From assembly GCA_012728275.1 (NCBI GenBank), contig JAAYFK010000016.1, positions 1-54,390 on the forward strand: a stretch of DNA of 54,390 nucleotides, given 5' to 3'. Shown here piece after piece: positions 1 to 8,127 of the stretch. The notes beneath the pieces are model-generated. The model was given only the letters and a program-made list of their open reading frames with translations. It searched no databases and was not told where the DNA came from. The stretch is from Clostridiaceae bacterium. GTDB taxonomy: Bacteria; Bacillota; Clostridia; Saccharofermentanales; Saccharofermentanaceae. The translations under genes were made by a program, and so were the position numbers. Each line of letters begins with the position of its first letter. Positions within the stretch are counted from its first letter, which is position 1.

Positions 1-741
1 TGAACCGTAGCGGTATCGAGCAGAGTAATCCAAAGTCGCTCGTTCCATTCGGTTATGGCAAGCGGCTGCTTTTTCAACGTTGTGATAAAAGTGCCGATTT
101 CCTTACTTTTTCGCGTCCGCTTTTCTTTTTCCGTCTCGAGTGCTGTGTAATGCTCAAAAGCGGCGTTATAGCGATTTTCAATGCGTTCGGTTTCCAGTGC
201 GTAGGCTTCCTGCGACTGGGCGACGGACGCATTCTTTTTTATATGCGCTTGCATAAGCTCGGACACGACTATCATTTCATCCTGTTCCTGTTGCATTTCG
301 GCATCAAGTGTCGTAGTGTCGCAGAGCGTCTGCCGGATAAGCTCACAGTCAGCAAGCACTGTGGATCGATTGCCCATCAAGTCATTGTAGGCGACGAGGA
401 AGCTTTGTTTGATTTCGTCCTCCGTGAGCGTGGGCGTGGCGCACCTTTTCATGTTTTTGAATTTTAGATTACACTGAAAAATCACACTTTTATATTCGTC
501 CGTGGAATGCCAGACCTTGCGGCCGTAAAACCCGCCGCAGTCTCCACAGATGATTTTGCTGTGAAAAGCCTTATCGCTGTAAGCCCTACCGAGTTCCTTG
601 CGCCGTGCCATTTCTTCTTGCACCGCTTCAAATTCCTCAGTGGCGATGATGGCTTCGTGCGAATTTTCCACATAATATTGGGGTACTTCGCCGTTATTTA
701 CCCGCAGTTCTTTCGTTAAAAAGTCAACTGTAAACCGTTTC
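1..741 (-). pseudogene. Large serine recombinase, 3' part only (5' end lost at tRNA-Ala; continues left of window)
   Basis: The minus strand is open without a stop from the tRNA-Ala boundary to base 1, about 247 codons. The reading begins inside a protein (RFTVDFLTKEL, then VPQYYVENSHEAII), which is the end of the Recombinase domain of large serine recombinases. Next come the zinc ribbon (CGDCGGFYGRKVW, FQCN, KRCATP, about 60-100 codons in) and a Glu/Lys-rich coiled coil. The family normally starts with a catalytic resolvase domain of about 150 residues plus further DNA-binding sequence; all of that is absent, because the bases on its 5' side are the tRNA gene. No start codon or ribosome site is available, so it is almost certainly inactive. 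The first 60 bases hold 30 G+C, clearly above the AT-rich genes to the right, so it looks acquired. It could be a mobile-element remnant or a misassembled join. The stop codon lies outside the window. Confidence 0.85.
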
Positions 742-817
742 TGGTGGAGACGAAGAGGATCGAACTCTCGACCTTACGGATGCGAACCGTACGCTCTCCC
801 AGCTGAGCTACGCCCCC
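742..817 (-). tRNA. tRNA-Ala (anticodon CGC)
   Basis: The minus strand folds as a full cloverleaf. The acceptor stem is GGGGGCG with CGTCTCC, including the G3-U70 wobble that identifies alanine tRNAs. The D arm is GCTC/GAGC. The anticodon loop TTCGCAT gives CGC, reading Ala GCG codons. The T arm carries TTCGATC, and CCA is encoded (742-744). Serine-recombinase coding sequence begins on the next base, so the 3' end of this gene marks a junction. Confidence 0.96.
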
Positions 818-847
818 AAGATAGTAATTGGCTATATGACAAAAGGT

Positions 848-875
848 ATTATACGACTAATTTTCGATGATGCAA
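848..875 (-). promoter_or_regulatory. Promoter of tRNA-Ala
   Basis: On the minus strand a -35 TTGCAT (870-875) is followed after 16 nt by a perfect -10 TATAAT (848-853). Transcription would start near 841, about 24 nt before the tRNA. It diverges from the TetR promoter at 882. Confidence 0.7.
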
Positions 876-881
876 AGGCTA

Positions 882-928
882 TTGACATCCTAATTGAAAG
901 TGGTATTATTGAACGTGTTCAATAATAC
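882..928 (+). promoter_or_regulatory. Promoter and palindromic operator of the TetR operon
   Basis: A consensus -35 TTGACA (882-887), 16-nt spacer and -10 TATTAT (904-909) precede the TetR-family gene. A perfect inverted repeat, GTATTATTGAAC (903-914), 2 nt, GTTCAATAATAC (917-928), covers the -10 and the start region. This is the placement expected for an autorepressor, so the adjacent TetR protein is the likely ligand of the site (inference). Confidence 0.85.
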
Positions 929-945
929 GCGAAGGAGCATTTCCT

Positions 946-1524
946 ATGAGAAAATCCGATAAATTAGATATCTCTAAAAGCAAACTAATCGAAGCAACAA
1001 TGGAATTGATGGACGCATGTGTAAATCCAATCGAAGTAACGTCAAGGACGATAGCAAGTAAAGCCGGCGTTCAAGTTGCAATGATTAATTATTGTTTCGG
1101 ATCGAGGGAGGGGCTTATTTTCGAGGCTTTTTCGATGAACAAAGATAAGTACATGAAAGAGCTTTGCATTGACAGTGTGGAGAACAGTAGCAAGCCCCCA
1201 AAGGAGATTCTTCGCTCTTTACACTACAAGGTTGCGGAGTTCTTTATTCGAGAATACAAGTATACTTCAGCAATTACTGCGTATGTTCTTTTGCATCGTG
1301 ATTTATCTCAGAAGCAATCAAGTCTGCCCCTTGTTATGGCTCACTATAGCGGTCGCAAAAGCGAAGAAGAGTGCAAGCTTATATCTTACGAGTTATCCTC
1401 TACGATGCAACTAGCGATTAATCGTTATGAGGATATTAAGATACTATCGGGATTCGATTTAACGAACATAGAAGAGCTTCACCGTTTTATTGACATTCAA
1501 TTTGACCTTTTCTTAGTAGATTAA
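946..1524 (+). CDS. TetR-family transcriptional regulator
   Basis: This 192-residue protein has the size and plan of TetR repressors. An N-terminal helix-turn-helix (about residues 12-58: TSRTIASKAGVQVAMINYCFGSREGL) has the usual Y-x-F-G-S-x-E-x-L end of the recognition region. A helical ligand-binding/dimer domain follows. AAGGAG (932-937) supports the ATG. It is the first gene of an operon with the phosphotransferase-like gene (19 nt downstream) and a membrane protein, and it sits behind a palindrome overlapping its own promoter, so autorepression and control of both downstream genes are likely. The effector is unknown. An Rph-like target gene suggests sensing of a small hydrophobic compound or antibiotic, but this is inference. 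Confidence 0.9.
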   Translation: MRKSDKLDISKSKLIEATMELMDACVNPIEVTSRTIASKAGVQVAMINYCFGSREGLIFEAFSMNKDKYMKELCIDSVENSSKPPKEILRSLHYKVAEFFIREYKYTSAITAYVLLHRDLSQKQSSLPLVMAHYSGRKSEEECKLISYELSSTMQLAINRYEDIKILSGFDLTNIEELHRFIDIQFDLFLVD

Positions 1525-1543
1525 TAACAAATAAGGAGACTAT

Positions 1544-3892
1544 ATGAGTTATATTGTTAGCTTTGATAAAATATCCGACGAGGAGCTAAAGCTTGCCGGA
1601 GGTAAGGGTTCTTCCCTTGTTAAGTTATCTAGACTTAGGCTACCCGTTCCTTCCGGTTACATTATTTTAGCAAGCGCGATTGAGAATCACTGTCTCATTC
1701 CAGAAGCAAAGGCAGAAGTAGAAAACCTGATTAGCTCTCTTTCCGATAAATACACGTACGCTATTAGGTCTTCGGCGCTAGCTGAAGATGGTGAATTGTT
1801 GTCTTATGCTGGGCAATACGAGACTAAGATTGATATAAGCAAGCGTGAAATCATAGAAGCAATCAACGAGGTAATTACTTCTTCAAAGAGCCAAAGAGTT
1901 GAAGCTTATTCTGCTTCTCTTGGAAAAGAAAGCAACAGCTATTCTCAATCATCCTCAGGTATCGCAATCGTTATTCAAAAATTTATAAAGGCAGAGTTAG
2001 CGGGAGTGCTATTTACATGCGATGTTTTTTCTGGAAGTAGTGCATTCATGCAAGGCAATTTCGTGTATGGAGATGGCGAGCAATTGGTATCAGGACAGAA
2101 GAATGGCGAGGCATTCACTTATGATGTTTTCGAGAAGAAGTACGAAGGAGCAAGTATTTTTAAGAATGGAGCTCGTCAATTAACGCGCTATGCAACCAAA
2201 ATACGAAATGCTTACAAGCAGCAAATGGACATCGAATGGGCGTGTGCGAATGGACAAATCCACATTCTTCAAGCAAGACCAATCACAACCATTCAAGACT
2301 TCAATATGAGCACCTATGAAATTAACGAATCCTTGTCAGGCGAGTACTTGTTATCTAAGACAAACGTTGGTGAAATATTCATGACAGCCGTCTCACCTTC
2401 TACTCAAAGCTTGTTGCACTCAATAAACGAGCTTATGGGAGTTTCTGGTTTTATAAGTGTTGTTGAAGGTCAAGCATATTGCAATATCAGCGTTGTTTGC
2501 TCTATGCTCGTATCTTTTGGATTATCTAGGAAACGTGCCTTCAAGCTTATCTCCGACATTGCTGGAAAGATTCCTGAAGGTGCTGAGGTTCCTGTATTCC
2601 CCTTTGATAGAAGAAATTTCTTACGTGCGATTTGGGGCATAATAGCCTCAAGTCAAAAGAAGCCAAAGACACTAAAATATTCTCAAAAAGAGTTTCTGGA
2701 TAAACTTCCAGAGATAGCTAGAGAGACTATTGATTCAATTCATAATCTTAATAGAAATGATGAACTTCTATCCTTCTGGAATACTTCGTGTACCGAGTTC
2801 ACTTCACACGTTATGACAACAATCTCCAAACTTTCAACTGTCATAAACGCTTTCCTTAATACAAGGCAAGAGATCTCCAACTTTGCGGGCAAAGAGCTTG
2901 CAGATCGTCTTTGTGCTGGAAGTCTCGGAATTCTTGATAGCATGAAACCGTTGCTTCTTCTCGAAGATGTAATTGAAGGCAGAATTAGTGAGAGCGAATA
3001 CATAGAAACTTGTGGTCATAGAAGCGAAAATGAAATGGAACTTGCTTGTCCAGCTCCATACGAAGATCCTTCATTCGTTGCAAAAGCAATAGAAACGCAT
3101 AATAAATCAGGAATTAATGTACATATGCTTCAAGATAACCAAGCGAGAAGCTATAAGCAAGCTCTTGCGGACTTCAAAGCAAAGTATCCAAGTAAGACCA
3201 AATGGATAGATAAAAAGATGGCAAAGTTCATCGAGTCCAACCAAGTAAGGGAGAGCATAAGAAGTAAGGCCGTGTGGTTATTTTGTGTCTATCGAGAATT
3301 CTTACTGCAGGTTGCTAAAGTAAACAATCTTGGTGACGACGTATTTATGTTGTATTTTGATGAAATCCTTGCACTTCTCGCAAACGACAAATCCTGCTTG
3401 CAGTTCATTTCAAAGAGGCTCGAGACATACAAGAAGTACCAATCCATGCCAAAGTTCCCCAACATACTTATTGGACGATTTGAACCCTCCAAATGGATGA
3501 AAGAAGAAAACCGAAGGCTTGATTTCTATAGTGCTTCGAATACTTCAAACACATCAAGCAGTCAATTAAGTTGTGAAGTTAATGGCTTCCCAGGCGCAAG
3601 CGGCAAGGTTAAGGGCATCGTACATGTAATTAATCGTCTCGAGGACATGGAGGAATTCAACAACCAGGAAATACTTGTTACAAACGCCACAAACATAGGA
3701 TGGACAGTTGTTTTTCCCAAGGCAAAGGCAATTATTACTGATATAGGCGCGCCTCTATCTCATGCTGCCATAGTGGCTAGAGAGTTCGGCATTCCTGCAG
3801 TTGTCGGATGCGGAAATGCGACTACAGTCCTTCATACTGGAGACTTGGTTGAGGTCGATGGTTTGCAAGGGACAGTCAGAATACTTAAATAA
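1544..3892 (+). CDS. PEP-synthase/rifampin-phosphotransferase-like dikinase
   Basis: This 782-residue protein has the three-part plan of the PEP synthase/rifampin phosphotransferase (Rph) superfamily. The N-terminal ATP-grasp part (about 1-250) shows GGKGSSLVKLSRLRLPVPSGY, AIRSSALAEDG and the closing ILQARPITT. A helical middle (about 260-680) is where Rph binds its substrate. The C-terminal swivelling phosphohistidine domain ends with GAPLSHAAIVAREFGIPAVVG, whose His carries the phosphate. The SHAAIVARE form resembles Rph more than classical PEP synthase (TCHAAI). Known Rph enzymes phosphorylate rifamycins with ATP; the substrate here cannot be read from sequence. The ribosome site AAGGAG lies just upstream. 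The TetR gene precedes it and a polytopic membrane protein follows, so this is an inducible enzyme and membrane-protein cassette rather than a central-metabolism gene. Confidence 0.83.
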   Translation: MSYIVSFDKISDEELKLAGGKGSSLVKLSRLRLPVPSGYIILASAIENHCLIPEAKAEVENLISSLSDKYTYAIRSSALAEDGELLSYAGQYETKIDISKREIIEAINEVITSSKSQRVEAYSASLGKESNSYSQSSSGIAIVIQKFIKAELAGVLFTCDVFSGSSAFMQGNFVYGDGEQLVSGQKNGEAFTYDVFEKKYEGASIFKNGARQLTRYATKIRNAYKQQMDIEWACANGQIHILQARPITTIQDFNMSTYEINESLSGEYLLSKTNVGEIFMTAVSPSTQSLLHSINELMGVSGFISVVEGQAYCNISVVCSMLVSFGLSRKRAFKLISDIAGKIPEGAEVPVFPFDRRNFLRAIWGIIASSQKKPKTLKYSQKEFLDKLPEIARETIDSIHNLNRNDELLSFWNTSCTEFTSHVMTTISKLSTVINAFLNTRQEISNFAGKELADRLCAGSLGILDSMKPLLLLEDVIEGRISESEYIETCGHRSENEMELACPAPYEDPSFVAKAIETHNKSGINVHMLQDNQARSYKQALADFKAKYPSKTKWIDKKMAKFIESNQVRESIRSKAVWLFCVYREFLLQVAKVNNLGDDVFMLYFDEILALLANDKSCLQFISKRLETYKKYQSMPKFPNILIGRFEPSKWMKEENRRLDFYSASNTSNTSSSQLSCEVNGFPGASGKVKGIVHVINRLEDMEEFNNQEILVTNATNIGWTVVFPKAKAIITDIGAPLSHAAIVAREFGIPAVVGCGNATTVLHTGDLVEVDGLQGTVRILK

Positions 3893-3961
3893 TAGTCAGA
3901 AAAAAGTAAGGACATATTCTTCAATTTGGTGTACTATATGTGAATCAAAAGAAGGAACACT

Positions 3962-4645
3962 ATGAGAAGACTAAGGCTTAATAACACTGTATCTTTATTA
4001 ATAAATTTGGTGACAGCGATACTAATTATCACGTGTATCGTCACCTTCTTCTATAAAATATCATACTTCTCCGAACTGGATTTGTTTGTTAAACTCAAGT
4101 ACAACAACCTTAAGGTCAAGGGTACGAATGTCTTTCGCTACTTCACTATTGATTCGAACATTCTAGCTACAATTGCTTGTCTTGTATTGGTCGTTGAGAA
4201 TTTTCTGGTAATAATTCGTAAGAAGGATCACGTATCTTCTTGGGCAATAACGCTCAAATATGTTGCTGCTGTAGCTCTAGGCGTTACTTTCATAACTTCT
4301 TTGGCCTATCTTGGCCCAACGGCAGGATTCGCGAAGGCTTTTGCTGGACGTAATCTCATCCTTCATCTGATAACACCATTTCTCGTGATTTCTTCTTTTC
4401 TTTATATCGAAAAAGGCGAGATTAGCTTCTTCCACTCCTTTATGAGCATTTTGCCCACCTTCTTCTATGGCATCGTCTATATGATTATGGTTGTATATCT
4501 AAAAGAATGGAAAGACATCTATTTCTTAAACAAGAATGGTGCGTGGGCAATTAGCTTTACTGCCATGCATGTGGGGACAATACTTATAGGTATAATATTG
4601 TGGTTATTACACAGACAATTAACTAGAAAGATTAATCCACTATAG
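3962..4645 (+). CDS. Pr6Pr/FAR-17a (AIG1)-like integral membrane protein
   Basis: The 227 residues hold about six hydrophobic segments (roughly 12-33, 66-87, 99-121, 131-150, 159-180, 196-217). The loop motifs FRYFTIDSN and LILHLITPFL match the Pr6Pr/FAR-17a/AIG1 type. In the eukaryotic AIG1/ADTRP members the conserved Thr and His are the catalytic pair hydrolysing fatty-acid esters of hydroxy fatty acids, and a Thr and a His sit at the equivalent places here. Bacterial members are uncharacterised. It is the last gene of the TetR operon, 69 bp after the phosphotransferase-like gene, and its final codons lie inside a long hairpin. Family assignment is by motif only. Confidence 0.6.
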   Translation: MRRLRLNNTVSLLINLVTAILIITCIVTFFYKISYFSELDLFVKLKYNNLKVKGTNVFRYFTIDSNILATIACLVLVVENFLVIIRKKDHVSSWAITLKYVAAVALGVTFITSLAYLGPTAGFAKAFAGRNLILHLITPFLVISSFLYIEKGEISFFHSFMSILPTFFYGIVYMIMVVYLKEWKDIYFLNKNGAWAISFTAMHVGTILIGIILWLLHRQLTRKINPL

Positions 4646-4662
4646 ATTAACTTTCTAGTTAA
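4619..4662. terminator. Long hairpin between convergent genes
   Basis: TTAACTAGAAAG (4619-4630) pairs perfectly with 4651-4662, and TTAATC (4632-4637) with GATTAA (4645-4650), giving 18 bp with one bulged A and a 7-nt loop. It includes the stop codon of the membrane-protein gene and lies before the convergent nfnB end. There is no clear T-run, so termination efficiency is uncertain; it could act as a bidirectional terminator or an mRNA 3' stabiliser. Confidence 0.6.
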
Positions 4663-4702
4663 CTAATTACTTCATGAATTAATTGGATAAAAATGTCGCA
4701 GT

Positions 4703-6088
4703 TTACTTAGTTAAGCTCTCCATTATTGCCTTGGCAACTCTTTTTCCAGCACCCAGAGCAGAGATTACTGTAGCAGAACCCGTAACAGCATCGCCTCCAG
4801 CATAGATGCCCTCCCTAGACGTTTTGCCATTATCGTCAACAACAATTCCACCATGCATATTAAACTTGATTCCCTTTGTGGTCTTACGAATTAATGGATT
4901 AGGTGATGTACCTAGAGCCATAATAACCGAATGTGTCTTTATCTCGAACTCACTTCCGGCAACCTCAACTGGCCTAGCTCTTCCAGACTCATCAGGTTCA
5001 GATAACTTCATTTGTCTACAAACTATGCTATCCACAAAACCATTCTCGTCTGACTTAATCTCTATCGGGTTAGTTAGGAACATAAACTCAATACCTTCTT
5101 CTTTGGCGTGCTCAATCTCTTCCAGACGCGCCGGAAGCTCTTTCTCAGTACGGCGATAAACAACCGTGACCTTGCTTCCAAGTCTAATTGCACAACGAGC
5201 TGCATCAATTGCAACATTTCCTCCTCCGACAACAACAGTCTTCTCGCCCGTAGATATTGGAGTAAAACTACCTTCTTTATATGCCTTCATAAGATTAACT
5301 CTTGTAAGGAACTCATTAGCAGAATATACACCCTTTAAGCTTTCACCAGGGATATTCATGAATTTGGGAAGTCCTGCACCAGTACTAACATAAATCGCTT
5401 TATATCCCATCTCAAATAAATCATCTATATCCAAAGTCTTACCAATAACTACATTAGTTTTAAGTTTTACGCCCTGACTAATCAAGGCATCTACTTCCTT
5501 ACGAATTATCCTTTTAGGCAAACGGAACTCAGGAATTCCATATGACAGAACGCCACCAGGTAAGTGCAAAGCTTCGTAGATACTTACTTCAAAGCCTTCA
5601 CGAACTAAATCTCCGGCACATGATAAGCCTGAAGGACCAGAGCCAATAATAGCTATCTTTATGCCATTAGGTTGAACCTGTTTTGCTTTTTGCTCATTAT
5701 CGCTATCTTTACTATTATGGTAATCAGCAACGAATCTCTCAAGTCTTCCAATTCCAACTGGCTCGAACTTAACTCCCATCGTACACTTACTCTCGCATTG
5801 GCTTTCTTGAGGACAAACTCGTCCACAAACCGCCGGGAGACACGACGACTGAGATATCACTTCAAATGCTTTGTCAAAGTCATTATTCTTTACGTGAGAA
5901 ATAAAGCCAGGAATATCAATATTTGCTGGGCAACCAGTTACACAAGGTTTATTTTTGCAATTCAAGCATCTTTTTGCTTCTTCTATTGCAACGTTTGCGG
6001 AATATCCCAGAGCTACCTCTTTAAAATTTTTAGATCGAACGCTAGCATCCAGTGTTGGCATTGAATTCATCTTAGCTATAAAAGCCAT
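4703..6088 (-). CDS. nfnB: NfnB-type subunit of NADH-dependent ferredoxin:NADP+ oxidoreductase
   Basis: This is a 461-residue flavoprotein of the GltD/NfnB family. The N-terminal [4Fe-4S] cysteine region has CLNCKNKPCVTGCPAN and VCGRVCPQESQCESKC (about 41-105). Two Rossmann folds follow: FAD (IAIIGSGPSGLSCAGDL) and NAD(P) (VVVGGGNVAIDAARCA, then VVYRRTEKELPA). A C-terminal FAD contact, YAGGDAVTGSATVI, completes the plan. No glutamate synthase large subunit is nearby, whereas an NfnA-type subunit ends 11 bp upstream. Together they should form NfnAB, which couples NADH and reduced ferredoxin to NADP+ reduction by flavin electron bifurcation in anaerobes. The ATG follows GGGGATAGAGG. An alternative role as glutamate synthase beta chain or sulfide dehydrogenase SudA is less likely given the partner. 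Confidence 0.88.
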   Translation of the reverse strand: MAFIAKMNSMPTLDASVRSKNFKEVALGYSANVAIEEAKRCLNCKNKPCVTGCPANIDIPGFISHVKNNDFDKAFEVISQSSCLPAVCGRVCPQESQCESKCTMGVKFEPVGIGRLERFVADYHNSKDSDNEQKAKQVQPNGIKIAIIGSGPSGLSCAGDLVREGFEVSIYEALHLPGGVLSYGIPEFRLPKRIIRKEVDALISQGVKLKTNVVIGKTLDIDDLFEMGYKAIYVSTGAGLPKFMNIPGESLKGVYSANEFLTRVNLMKAYKEGSFTPISTGEKTVVVGGGNVAIDAARCAIRLGSKVTVVYRRTEKELPARLEEIEHAKEEGIEFMFLTNPIEIKSDENGFVDSIVCRQMKLSEPDESGRARPVEVAGSEFEIKTHSVIMALGTSPNPLIRKTTKGIKFNMHGGIVVDDNGKTSREGIYAGGDAVTGSATVISALGAGKRVAKAIMESLTK

Positions 6089-6099
6089 CCTCTATCCCC

Positions 6100-6969
6100 T
6101 TATCTTTCACTCTTATTGTCTTTATCTGCTGAGAACAAGTTGCAACTTCCAGTATTTGCATGTCGATCTTGTTCCTGATACATACGTCCTCTTGACATTG
6201 CCTCATCAAAGTCTATCTCATATCCATTAAAGTCCGGTCCGTCTACGCATGCGAACTTAGTTACTCTTTCACCGTCTTGCAATAAAGTAAGTCGGCATCC
6301 GCCACACATTCCAGTTCCGTCAATCATAATAGGATTCATCGATACTGTTACAGGTACGCCATATGGCTTACACGTCAACACAACAAACTTCATCATGATA
6401 AGAGGACCAATAGTAATAACCAAATCGAACTTCTCTCCTTGATCCAGACAATCCTTAAGAGGTGCTGTGACATTTCCCTTAGTTCCATAGGTACCATCGT
6501 CAGTCAATACAAAAAGCTTATCCGAACACTTCTTGAAGTCCTCCTCAAGAATAACTATGTCTTTGCTTCTAAAACCAACAATACTAGTAACCTTAGCACC
6601 CAATTCGTGAAATTTCTTAGCAATAGGGAGAGCTATAGCGCAACCTACACCTCCACCAACTATGCATACGTTCTTGTACCCGTTAGTCTCCGCTTCTTTT
6701 CCAAGAGGACCAACAAAATCCTTAATACTCTCTCCTACTTGTTTTTGATTAAGTATATTAGTTGTAGCACCAACTATTTGAAAAATAATCGTTACTGTTC
6801 CCTTTTCTCTATCATAATCCGCTATCGTAAGAGGAATTCTCTCCCCGTCATCATCAACTCTTAGAATAATGAATTGACCTGGCTCCGCCTTCCTTGCAAC
6901 AAGAGGCGCTTCTACAACAATCTTCGTTACGGAGGAATTGAGTTCTTCCTTAGCTACTATTCTATACAT
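6100..6969 (-). CDS. nfnA: NfnA-type FAD/NAD-binding subunit (sulfide dehydrogenase SudB-like)
   Basis: This 289-residue protein belongs to the ferredoxin-NADP reductase-like family of NfnA and dihydroorotate dehydrogenase electron-transfer subunits. The FAD domain has PGQFIILRV and RIPLTIADYD. The NAD domain starts with VCIVGGGVGCAIALPIAKKF. The C-terminal [2Fe-2S] cysteines are GMCGGCRLTL and FACVDGPDF. I start at the ATG at 6969 (MYRIVAKEEL), which follows GGGGTAGGAGA and matches the family; an in-frame longer version to 7029 lacks a ribosome site. It is followed after 11 bp by nfnB, with which it should form the bifurcating heterodimer. In NfnA the 2Fe-2S cluster and a flavin take electrons from NADH. 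Confidence 0.88.
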   Translation of the reverse strand: MYRIVAKEELNSSVTKIVVEAPLVARKAEPGQFIILRVDDDGERIPLTIADYDREKGTVTIIFQIVGATTNILNQKQVGESIKDFVGPLGKEAETNGYKNVCIVGGGVGCAIALPIAKKFHELGAKVTSIVGFRSKDIVILEEDFKKCSDKLFVLTDDGTYGTKGNVTAPLKDCLDQGEKFDLVITIGPLIMMKFVVLTCKPYGVPVTVSMNPIMIDGTGMCGGCRLTLLQDGERVTKFACVDGPDFNGYEIDFDEAMSRGRMYQEQDRHANTGSCNLFSADKDNKSER

Positions 6970-7066
6970 TCTCCTACCCCTTAATCCGGATACCTTTTGA
7001 CAATCAAAGTATTCTATTAGTATTTTCATACAATTTCCAAAAAATGCAAGCTTTTTTACATCAATA

Positions 7067-7109
7067 AAAATTGTCGCACTTTGCTTTTTGAGCTACGTGC
7101 GACAATTTT
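7067..7109 (-). terminator. Terminator after the DUF4097 gene
   Basis: AAAATTGTCGCAC (7067-7079) and GTGCGACAATTTT (7097-7109) form a perfect 13-bp stem with a 17-nt loop. On the minus strand it is followed by T-rich sequence. It ends the PadR-DUF1700-DUF4097 operon and separates it from nfnA. Confidence 0.8.
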
Positions 7110-7137
7110 CATGTTATTAGGAGTCGAAAACAAACGA

Positions 7138-8127
7138 TTAAGCTATTTCTACACTTGTATCACCACTCTCATTTGAGACAGTGAACACGATATCAGCATC
7201 TGAATTTTCACTATAGCTTGACTGATCAATTGAATTTCCCTGTACGCTTATATCACCAAATGATGCATCAAGGTCAAATCCAAAGGAATCGGTCGTGCAC
7301 TCACCTTCAACAGATACATCTCCAAATGACTCTTCAATATTTACATTTGCACTATATACGCAATTAATAAAATCTAAGTCACCACACTCCATATTGGCTG
7401 TTATTTCATTGAAGGAGCAATTGCTTGCTTCAGAATTTCCAAATTCATTAGAAATTGAAGTGTTTCCAGCAATCTCAACATTATCCATAGTACAATCACC
7501 GCTTTGATTATCAATATCCAAAGATTCAAATGTACTATCTTCTATTGTCAAGTCGCCAAAATTTAATTCTACGATCATGGCACCAGATAAACCTGTCAAA
7601 TAAACGTCACCTGAATCATTAACAATATCCAGATTATCTGCTTCAAAATCCCCAGTAACATTGATATCACCAAAGTGATTAGTGAGATTTATGGATGTAA
7701 AGCTAACATCTTCTCCTGCTGGATAGTAGATAGTAATTATGTTGGATCTTTCCTGTGAGATAAAGTTGAAGTTGAAGTTAACTACAGCAATAGAGTCCTG
7801 ACTCTTATTTACAGTCAATACACCATTCTCTACTGAATACGTAGGCGCATCGCCCTCAACACGATATGAGATTCCGTAGTCATCACCTTGCTTAAACTCT
7901 ACATCAGCACTGTCAATATCAACATTGATTTCTTCGAAAGCATCCAGCTCCGTAAAATCTAGCTCACTTATTGCTGATTCGTCCTTATCATAAACAAAGC
8001 GATAGTCCTTCCAATAAATATTGAACCCTTTTCCCTTGTTTATCCAGAAGCCTATTGCAGATAGGACAATTCCTACAGCGAGTAAAACGATTGAAATTCT
8101 TAAACACCACTTTATCCATTTAGGCAT
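7138..8127 (-). CDS. DUF4097-family membrane-anchored beta-repeat protein
   Basis: This is a 329-residue protein with one N-terminal transmembrane helix (IKWCLRISIVLLAVGIVLSA, residues 4-23). A long outside region of short beta strands follows, alternating Gly-Asp turns (FGDINVTGDF, SGDVYLTGL, FGDLTIEDS, SGDCTMDNV, FGDVSVEG, FGDISVQG). This regular repeat is the DUF4097 beta-helix-like domain, common in Firmicutes next to DUF1700 and PadR genes; its biochemical role is unknown. The start at 8127 is chosen because GGGGGGA lies upstream and because it overlaps the preceding gene by 8 nt; the longer frame to 8169 lies inside that gene. It is probably controlled by the PadR repressor as third gene of the operon. 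Confidence 0.85.
   Translation of the reverse strand: MPKWIKWCLRISIVLLAVGIVLSAIGFWINKGKGFNIYWKDYRFVYDKDESAISELDFTELDAFEEINVDIDSADVEFKQGDDYGISYRVEGDAPTYSVENGVLTVNKSQDSIAVVNFNFNFISQERSNIITIYYPAGEDVSFTSINLTNHFGDINVTGDFEADNLDIVNDSGDVYLTGLSGAMIVELNFGDLTIEDSTFESLDIDNQSGDCTMDNVEIAGNTSISNEFGNSEASNCSFNEITANMECGDLDFINCVYSANVNIEESFGDVSVEGECTTDSFGFDLDASFGDISVQGNSIDQSSYSENSDADIVFTVSNESGDTSVEIA

Noticed and set aside
150..719. Plus-strand frames over the recombinase fragment
   Set aside because: The minus-strand translation matches a known protein family throughout; the plus frames are its shadows.
4703..6088. Glutamate synthase small chain (GltD)
   Set aside because: The fold is the same, but no large subunit is nearby and an NfnA-type partner ends 11 bp upstream, so NfnAB is the better reading.
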